Below, piece by piece: positions 6,413 to 11,135 of a stretch of 11,135 nucleotides of DNA; the first letter of the stretch is position 1, and each line of letters begins with the position of its first letter. The notes beneath the pieces are model-generated. The model made no database searches and was not told the DNA's origin. It saw nothing but the letters and a program-made list of their open reading frames with translations. The stretch is taken from NCBI GenBank assembly GCA_947478315.1, contig CANJWF010000024.1, positions 1 through 11,135 on the forward strand. Reading direction: 5' to 3'. Position numbers and translations under genes: made by a program. The DNA comes from Sphingobacteriaceae bacterium (GTDB lineage Bacteria; Bacteroidota; Bacteroidia; Sphingobacteriales; Sphingobacteriaceae).

Positions 6413-7735
6413 ATGCATTATGTTACCACAGAAGAACTGTATACCTTGTATGTCAATGGTTCTAAAGTTTGTACAGATACGCGTCAGATAACGCCCCATT
6501 CTTTATTTTTCGCACTAAAAGGAGCGCATTTTGATGGTCATTGTTTCGTATCGCAAGCATTGGAACAGGGTGCATCTTGGGTAGTGATTGATAATCCCGA
6601 TTTTCAATCAGACGAGCGTTATTTACTGGTTGAAAATGTGTTAACAGCACTTCAGGATTTGGCTACTCATCATCGTAGGCAACTTAACATACCTGTTATT
6701 GGGCTCACGGGAAGTAATGGAAAAACTACTAGTAAAGAGTTAATAAGGGCTGTTTTGGCCCAGAAATTCACTGTTTATGCTACACAAGGTAATTTAAATA
6801 ATCATATAGGAGTGCCTCTTTCTATTTTGGCTATTGATGCCGATGTTGAAATGGCTGTTATTGAGATGGGGGCTAACCATCAACAAGAAATTGCACAACT
6901 TTGTGCTATTGCACAGCCCAATTATGGTTTAATTACCAATATCGGTAAAGCACATTTAGATGGTTTTGGGGGGTTAGATGGCGTTAAAAGGGGTAAGGGA
7001 GAGTTATACGATTATCTACAAGCGCATCAAGGTGTAGCTTTTGTTCATTACGATAGTGAACATTTGCGTGACATGCTCGGTGTATATACCCTAGCAACGG
7101 TTGTTTCTTATGGACGACAGGTTACTAATGATGTATGTGGAATGGTGTTTCACGAAGGTGCTCGTGTTGGGGTAGAATGGTTTTCTGATAAATTTGATGT
7201 TCATCCTCCAGTGCGTGTTCTTTCCAATTTAACGGGTGAGTATAATTTTGAAAATATGTTGGCTGCTATTGCCATAGGATTATATGTTGGGTTATCTGTT
7301 GCCCAGATTAATGCAGGAATAGCGGAATATGAACCTACCAACATGCGGTCGCAACGAGTGGTTACCGCTAAAAATATCATCATTGCAGATGCCTATAATG
7401 CCAATCCGAGTAGTATGTCGGTAGCTTTAGACAATATGTTGCACATGCCAGACACACACAAAGTAGTCATTTTGGGTGATATGTTTGAGTTGGGGGAGTA
7501 TGCAGAGGTTGAGCATCGAAAAATTATTGAAATTGCTTTGTCGGCTCGTTTTGAACGTGCTATTTTCGTCGGACAGCAATTTTATGAATTGCGTTTACAG
7601 TATCCGAAAGGCATTTTTTGGGAAAATTTGGCTGAATTAAAATCTTATTTGACAGACTTTCCTGTTCAACAGTCTTTGGTGTTAGTAAAAGGCTCTAGAG
7701 GTATGAAACTAGAAAGTATTTTTGAACTCTTATGA
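6413..7735 (+). CDS. murF: UDP-N-acetylmuramoyl-tripeptide--D-alanyl-D-alanine ligase
   Basis: MurF joins D-Ala-D-Ala to the UDP-MurNAc-tripeptide with ATP, completing the cytoplasmic peptidoglycan precursor. In 440-residue numbering it shows the substrate-binding DTRQITPHSLFFALKG (22-37), the ATP loop GLTGSNGKTT (97-106), NLNNHIGVPLSIL (127-139), EMGANHQQEI (151-160), and NIGKAHLDGFG (176-186). K195 in KGEL is the likely carbamylated lysine. ADAYNANPSSM (325-335), ILGDMFELGEY (353-363) and VKGSRGMKLE (425-434) follow in the C-terminal domain. The frame is open from an ATG at 6332, but those extra 27 residues precede the usual family start and overlap a promoter-like box, so I place the start at 6413. 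It is a single rightward gene between divergent purB and a convergent protease gene, away from a mur/fts cluster. Confidence 0.93.
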   Translation: MHYVTTEELYTLYVNGSKVCTDTRQITPHSLFFALKGAHFDGHCFVSQALEQGASWVVIDNPDFQSDERYLLVENVLTALQDLATHHRRQLNIPVIGLTGSNGKTTSKELIRAVLAQKFTVYATQGNLNNHIGVPLSILAIDADVEMAVIEMGANHQQEIAQLCAIAQPNYGLITNIGKAHLDGFGGLDGVKRGKGELYDYLQAHQGVAFVHYDSEHLRDMLGVYTLATVVSYGRQVTNDVCGMVFHEGARVGVEWFSDKFDVHPPVRVLSNLTGEYNFENMLAAIAIGLYVGLSVAQINAGIAEYEPTNMRSQRVVTAKNIIIADAYNANPSSMSVALDNMLHMPDTHKVVILGDMFELGEYAEVEHRKIIEIALSARFERAIFVGQQFYELRLQYPKGIFWENLAELKSYLTDFPVQQSLVLVKGSRGMKLESIFELL

Positions 7736-8965
7736 ATTTGTGATAGGGTCGTAGATTAGTGTACTCAATTTGGTTGTGTCAAAAATTTCATTTGCAATAG
7801 CTAATAGGTCACTGGCTGTAACCTTGTCGATTTTTTTGAAAACTTCCTTTATAGAGTCTATTCTGTCGTAGTCTAACATGCTTTTTGTCATGGCAATTAA
7901 TAACCCTAACCTGTTTTCTTCACCCAAAGCAATTAATCCTTTTAGTTTTTGTTTTGCTAAATCTAGTTCGTCGGCAGTCAATCTTTTTTCTTTTAGTTTT
8001 TTGAGTTCTTTATGCACTAAAGAAATAGCTTTTGGTAGTTTGTTTTTATCTGTTGCTAAGTAAATGGAAAAAATACCACTGTCTGAAAAAGGAACGTAGT
8101 TGGATTCGATATTGTAGGCGATTCCTTTTTTTTCTCTTATCTCTAAGTTGAGTTTCGAGCTCATGCCACTTCCTCCTAATAAATTATTGAGTAAAAGCAA
8201 CCCTGTTCGTTTGTCATCATGCAAACTGTATGCACGATTTCCTATTAAGCAATGACTTTGTGTTAATGGTTTTTTAATGGTTAATAAAGTGCTTTGATGA
8301 TTATTAGGAACATTGTTAATGGGTTTGTTCTTATTGAAACTAAGAGGCTCTACATAGCGATTTAACAATTCGGTGAGTGTTTCAGTTTTTATATCTCCAT
8401 AAATACCCCAAGCCATTTGTTGGTTGCTATAGTTTCTATCTATAAAATTAATAATGTGCTCTCGATTGAATTTTTTGACCGTTTTAGTGGTCCCTAATAT
8501 ATTGTGTCCAAGTGGGGTGTTTTTAAATAATAGGTCTTCAAAATCGTCGTAAATAGCCTCTTCTGGCTGGTCTAAATAGGTGTTAATTTCGTCTAAAACA
8601 ACGTTTTTTTCTTTTTTTATTTCTTTTTCTGGGAAGTTGGAATTAAACGCAATATCGGTTAATAAATCAATGGCTTTTTCCAGATGTTCGTTTAAAAACG
8701 AGGTATGTAAACAAATGTATTCCTTGGTAGTGTAAGCATTAATATCGCCACCTACATCTTCTAAATACCCTAATATTTCTGTTGTGTTTCGCTTTGATGT
8801 CTCTTTAAATAGCATGTGCTCAATGAAATGGGCGAGTCCATATTCGTGAACCATTTCATCTCGCGAGCCTATTTGAATCACTAAACAACAATGTGTAATT
8901 GCAGAAGAATAAGATTTATGTAAAACTCTAATGCCGTTTTTTAATGTTAAAATTTGTTCTTTCAT
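7730..8965 (-). CDS. M16 family zinc metallopeptidase (pitrilysin / processing-peptidase type)
   Basis: A 411-residue, two-domain M16B-type protease. The inverted zinc motif HFIEH is at 46-50 (H46 and H50 ligands, E49 catalytic), and the third ligand is E126 in VLDEIN, 76 residues after H50, which is the family spacing. The second domain holds GGSGMSSKLNLEIREKKG (264-281), with R277 and Y284 in the position of the conserved substrate-contacting Arg/Tyr pair. There is no signal peptide or lipoprotein box at the N-terminus (MKEQILTLKNGIRVLHK), so it is probably cytoplasmic, unlike secreted M16 proteins. The substrate is unknown. The start is ATG at 8965-8963. Its last six bases overlap the end of murF. 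It is close in length to single-chain bacterial M16B enzymes of about 410-440 residues and looks active. Confidence 0.92.
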   Translation of the reverse strand: MKEQILTLKNGIRVLHKSYSSAITHCCLVIQIGSRDEMVHEYGLAHFIEHMLFKETSKRNTTEILGYLEDVGGDINAYTTKEYICLHTSFLNEHLEKAIDLLTDIAFNSNFPEKEIKKEKNVVLDEINTYLDQPEEAIYDDFEDLLFKNTPLGHNILGTTKTVKKFNREHIINFIDRNYSNQQMAWGIYGDIKTETLTELLNRYVEPLSFNKNKPINNVPNNHQSTLLTIKKPLTQSHCLIGNRAYSLHDDKRTGLLLLNNLLGGSGMSSKLNLEIREKKGIAYNIESNYVPFSDSGIFSIYLATDKNKLPKAISLVHKELKKLKEKRLTADELDLAKQKLKGLIALGEENRLGLLIAMTKSMLDYDRIDSIKEVFKKIDKVTASDLLAIANEIFDTTKLSTLIYDPITNS

Positions 8966-9002
8966 GTATCGTGCTTCAATGGCAAGTGTGGTCTTAAACC
9001 AG

Positions 9003-9010
9003 CAAAAGTA
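9003..9010 (-). promoter_or_regulatory. Putative Bacteroidota -7 promoter element for the M16 peptidase gene
   Basis: The leftward strand reads TACTTTTG at 9010-9003, an exact TAnnTTTG match. Transcription would begin near 8997, giving a leader of about 30 bases before the ATG at 8965. No TTG was found at the expected -33 position, so this is supported by one element and by location. Confidence 0.42.
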
Positions 9011-9016
9011 ATCTCA

Positions 9017-9050
9017 TTGTGGCACATATTATGATGATTTTCTAAATTTG
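9017..9050 (+). promoter_or_regulatory. Possible upstream promoter (P1) for yceD-rpmF-plsX
   Basis: TAAATTTG at 9043-9050 is an exact -7 match. TTG at 9017-9019 lies 23 bases upstream, at the wide end of reported spacing. It would give a leader of about 110 bases before the preferred yceD start at 9165, or would serve an earlier in-frame ATG at 9096-9098. It is weaker than the P2 candidate downstream. Confidence 0.35.
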
Positions 9051-9107
9051 TTTTCTATAATACCATTATCGTTGGTTCTATTGGGCGTTGTGTCAATGAA
9101 TAGATTA

Positions 9108-9138
9108 TTTGCACATGCCAAAAATATACCTAAATTTG
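9108..9138 (+). promoter_or_regulatory. Putative main promoter (P2) for yceD-rpmF-plsX, with both Bacteroidota elements
   Basis: TTTG at 9108-9111 and TAAATTTG at 9131-9138 are separated by 19 bases, matching the known Bacteroidota -33/-7 consensus in both elements and in spacing. Transcription would begin near 9145, about 20 bases before the ATG at 9165. This is the best promoter in the window, and it also supports the downstream start of yceD. Confidence 0.6.
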
Positions 9139-9164
9139 CCGTTCTAATTCGGAGACTAGGCTTT

Positions 9165-9713
9165 ATGAAAATTTTAAAACAATTTCATATTCCATTTGTA
9201 GGGCTAAAATTTGGTAAGCATCAATTTGAATATGTAATAAACGATTCTTTTTTTGCTGCTTTTACCGATTCTTTGATACAAAAAGGAGAGTTGTCAGTGA
9301 AGTTGGAGTTAGAAAAAATGGAGCATCTGCTCATTCTTAATTTTGAAATAATTGGTTTCGTATCTCTCATTTGTGATCGTTGTGCAGATGAGTATCAAAT
9401 GCCTGTTCAGATTAATGAGCGTCAATTGGTAAAGTTTACTCACCTTCAAGAGGGTGAAGCGCCACTTCTCGACGATGAGATTATTTATCTGGGTAAAAAG
9501 GATTTCGAAATAGATATATCAAATCTTATTTATGAGTATGTTAATGTATCTGTTCCTTACGTTCATATACATCCCGACAAAGCAAATGGAGAGAGCGGTT
9601 GTAATCCTCAAGTTTTGAGTGTACTCAAAAAATATATGGAAAAAGCAAAAGAAGACGATAACGCTAGTAACGACCCTCGGTGGAATGTGCTGAAGAATAT
9701 CAATAATAATTAG
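9165..9713 (+). CDS. yceD: DUF177 / YceD family protein, linked to 23S rRNA or L32
   Basis: With the start at 9165 this is a 182-residue DUF177 protein. The family is almost always encoded next to rpmF and has been tied to 23S rRNA accumulation or processing in bacteria and plastids; its biochemistry is unresolved. Visible features are the N-terminus MKILKQFHIPFVGLKFGKHQ, the central C70-D-R-C73 pair typical of the family, the acidic DDEIIYLG (103-110), IYEYVNVSVPYVH (122-134) and the C-terminal DPRWNVLK (170-177). An extra Cys is at 146. The frame is open back to a TTG at 9048, and an ATG at 9096-9098 would add 23 residues, but the preferred start matches the family N-terminus and lies just after promoter P2. 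The stop is TAG at 9711-9713; rpmF follows only after 272 bases. Confidence 0.85.
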   Translation: MKILKQFHIPFVGLKFGKHQFEYVINDSFFAAFTDSLIQKGELSVKLELEKMEHLLILNFEIIGFVSLICDRCADEYQMPVQINERQLVKFTHLQEGEAPLLDDEIIYLGKKDFEIDISNLIYEYVNVSVPYVHIHPDKANGESGCNPQVLSVLKKYMEKAKEDDNASNDPRWNVLKNINNN

Positions 9714-9985
9714 CCTTTGTTAATATAAAAATGAGTTTTTCTTTGCAAAAACATTTGAGATGGGTGTTTCTTTATAGCCTTTAAAAACGACTTGTGAAGT
9801 ATGCACGAAGTTCATGAAAAATAAAGACGACTGAATAAATGCTTCGGATTCATGAGTGCTTTCAAAAGCAAAAAAAAAACGAATAAATCGAATATAATCA
9901 GCACTTCGCAATTATAACTACCATACAAAAATCAAACGCTGACAGATAATTGATGCAAATTTTAAATTTAAAAATACAATAAGAT
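9714..9985. other. Long AT-rich spacer between yceD and rpmF
   Basis: No convincing gene is present in these 272 bases. A leftward 63-residue open frame here starts with TTG and resembles no family I know. The spacer has a run of ten A at 9870-9879 preceded by a short hairpin (TGCTT/AAGCA, 9857-9870), the word TTCATGA twice (9811-9817 and 9849-9855), and CGAAG/CTTCG inverted words at 9806-9810 and 9842-9846. A 14-base AT palindrome covers 9960-9973; within it TAAATTTA (9963-9970) is one base off the -7 consensus and would suit an rpmF transcript start near 9977. A leader with a role in L32 control is possible but not shown. Confidence 0.4.
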
Positions 9986-10201
9986 ATGGCACATCCTAAA
10001 CGCAAAATGTCTAAGTCCAGAAGGGACAAAGGAAGAACACATTACAAGGCTGCATTACCTAGCTTAGCTGTATGCAAAACTACGGGAACGGTACACATAC
10101 CTCATCGTGCCTACGATGTAGATGGTAATTTGTATTACAGAGGTAAACTATTAATTGCAAGCAAAACTGCAACTACAGAAGTAACAGAAGAAAAGGCTTA
10201 A
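9986..10201 (+). CDS. rpmF: 50S ribosomal protein L32
   Basis: A 71-residue basic protein of the large ribosomal subunit. It begins with the diagnostic MAHPKRKMSKSRRDKGRTHY (1-20) and continues with LPSLAVCKTTGTVHIPH (24-40) and YYRGK (50-54). Only one cysteine (C30) is present, so this is the zinc-free form lacking the CxxC pairs of the zinc ribbon, with His37 and His40 in that region. It is slightly longer than the usual 56-66 residues because of an acidic, Thr-rich tail. The start ATG is at 9986-9988. plsX begins 9 bases after its stop, so the two are surely co-transcribed. Confidence 0.97.
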   Translation: MAHPKRKMSKSRRDKGRTHYKAALPSLAVCKTTGTVHIPHRAYDVDGNLYYRGKLLIASKTATTEVTEEKA

Positions 10202-10210
10202 AATTTTCTT

Positions 10211-11135
10211 ATGAAGATTGGCTTAGATATGATGGGGGGAGATTATGCTCCCCAATCTACTGTATTGGGTGCTATCTTGGCACTATCTCATTTAAATTCT
10301 GATGAGCAATTGGTTCTTATTGGTAATAAAAACCAATTGATTCCTCTTATAGAAGAACAGGGTTATCCCGCCTCAAAATTTGATATTGTTCATTCAGATG
10401 ACGTTATTGAGATGGGCGAACACCCTACAAAAGCTATTTCTCAAAAACCAAATTCAAGTATCAGTATTGGCTTTCAGCTACTGAAAGAAGGTTCTATTGA
10501 TTCCTTTTCAAGTGCAGGAAACACGGGAGCTATGTTCGTAGGAGCATTATTCAGTGTTAAAGCGATAGAAGGTATACAAAGACCCGCTTTAGCTACACTT
10601 GTTCCCAAAATGAAAGGTGGTTATGGCGTATTGTTAGATGTGGGCGCAAATGCAGATTGTAAACCAGAAGTATTGGTTCAATTTGGAGTGTTAGGTAAAC
10701 TGTATGCAGAAACAGTTTGCCAGATTAGTAATCCTAAAGTAGCCTTGATGAACTTGGGTGAAGAAAGAGAAAAGGGTAATTTGTTAACACAGGCTACCTA
10801 TAATTTGATGGAACAAAGTTCATTGTTAAATTTTGTAGGTAATGTAGAAGGGAGAGATGTGTTTAATGAGTCTGCTGATGTTATTGTTTGTGACGGTTTT
10901 ACGGGGAATGTTATTCTTAAGATGGCAGAGTCTTTTTATGTATTAACTATTAAAAAAGGCATAAAAGATGAATTTTTTAGTCGTTTTAATTATGAAGAAT
11001 ATGGCGGAAGTCCTATATTAGGCATCAATGCACCTGTTTTAATAGGGCATGGTATATCTAGTCCAGAAGCCATTAAAAATATGATATTGCGCTCGAGAGA
11101 TATGGTGAAGACGCAATTAACTCAAAAGATTAAAT
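10211..11135 (+). CDS. plsX: Phosphate acyltransferase PlsX (extreme C-terminus cut off by window edge)
   Basis: I translated this frame directly: 308 codons from ATG at 10211 with no stop before the edge. PlsX converts acyl-ACP and phosphate to acyl-phosphate, the donor for PlsY in phosphatidic acid synthesis; it works as a peripheral protein at the inner membrane. Family features are IGLDMMGGDYAP (3-14), VIEMGEHPTKA (65-75), SAGNTGAMFVGAL (101-113), LDVGANADCKPEVLVQF (142-158), GRDVF (214-218), CDGFTGNVILK (227-237) and GGSPILGINAPVLIGHG (265-281). Family members run about 310-345 residues, so only the last few residues are missing. It follows rpmF by 9 bases, the conserved order; fabH would be expected next. 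Confidence 0.96.
   Translation, partial: MKIGLDMMGGDYAPQSTVLGAILALSHLNSDEQLVLIGNKNQLIPLIEEQGYPASKFDIVHSDDVIEMGEHPTKAISQKPNSSISIGFQLLKEGSIDSFSSAGNTGAMFVGALFSVKAIEGIQRPALATLVPKMKGGYGVLLDVGANADCKPEVLVQFGVLGKLYAETVCQISNPKVALMNLGEEREKGNLLTQATYNLMEQSSLLNFVGNVEGRDVFNESADVIVCDGFTGNVILKMAESFYVLTIKKGIKDEFFSRFNYEEYGGSPILGINAPVLIGHGISSPEAIKNMILRSRDMVKTQLTQKIK

Noticed and set aside
9747..9769. AAACA/TGTTT hairpin downstream of yceD as a possible terminator
   Set aside because: The 5-bp stem is mostly A/T with an 11-base loop and has no proper T tract after it.
9857..9879. Short hairpin beside a ten-base A run, considered as a terminator
   Set aside because: Rightward, the hairpin is followed by A and not T. 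Leftward, the T run comes before the hairpin. Neither order fits an intrinsic terminator, and the stem is only 5-6 bp.
9720..9911. Leftward 63-residue open frame in the yceD-rpmF spacer
   Set aside because: It starts with TTG, has no recognisable family features and no convincing promoter. I treat it as chance, though it should be rechecked if the spacer proves conserved.
1..11135. Defence islands, toxin-antitoxin pairs, CRISPR arrays, insertion sequences, attachment sites, tRNA or rRNA genes
   Set aside because: Both strands were read for transposase or integrase motifs, regular spaced repeats and tRNA-like folds; none was seen. Nearly all coding space is taken by recognisable housekeeping genes.

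Overview
The window looks like a chromosomal housekeeping region from a member of the Bacteroidota (Bacteroidetes). It is AT-rich and encodes a DUF4175-type protein, a family I know only from this phylum. Several intergenic spaces carry the Bacteroidota promoter element TAnnTTTG instead of the TATAAT box of other bacteria, and starts lack clear Shine-Dalgarno sequences. I cannot place it below phylum. There is no sign of a mobile element, phage, CRISPR array or recent transfer.

Layout. From 1 to 6283 five genes run leftward, in transcription order: purB (adenylosuccinate lyase), rdgB (XTP/dITP pyrophosphatase), a 161-base gap with a small inverted repeat, a 1137-residue DUF4175-type membrane protein, a small RsbW-like HATPase protein, and the first 113 codons of ybeY (rRNA maturation RNase), cut by the left edge. 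The last three are packed with gaps of 0 and 4 bases and probably form one transcription unit. A short divergent intergenic region leads to a rightward gene, murF (peptidoglycan precursor ligase). The ends of murF and of a leftward M16 zinc protease gene overlap tail to tail by six bases. A divergent promoter region near 9003-9138 then serves the protease gene on one side and a rightward set on the other: a DUF177/YceD gene, a 272-base gap, rpmF (ribosomal protein L32) and plsX (phosphate acyltransferase, cut by the right edge).

How they fit together. purB and rdgB serve purine synthesis and nucleotide-pool cleaning. ybeY, yceD and rpmF belong to ribosome and rRNA biology. murF and plsX commit to cell wall and membrane lipid synthesis. 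The yceD-rpmF-plsX order is the widely conserved ribosome/fatty-acid cluster. The least understood part is the DUF4175 gene with its HATPase partner next to ybeY.

I found no evidence for a new defence or mobile system. The most useful observations are the uncharacterised DUF4175-HATPase pair, two genes (murF and yceD) whose longest open frame starts too early, several matches to the Bacteroidota promoter consensus, a convergent gene overlap with no room for a terminator, an unusually long yceD-rpmF spacer, and a G+T excess on the + strand that does not follow coding direction.
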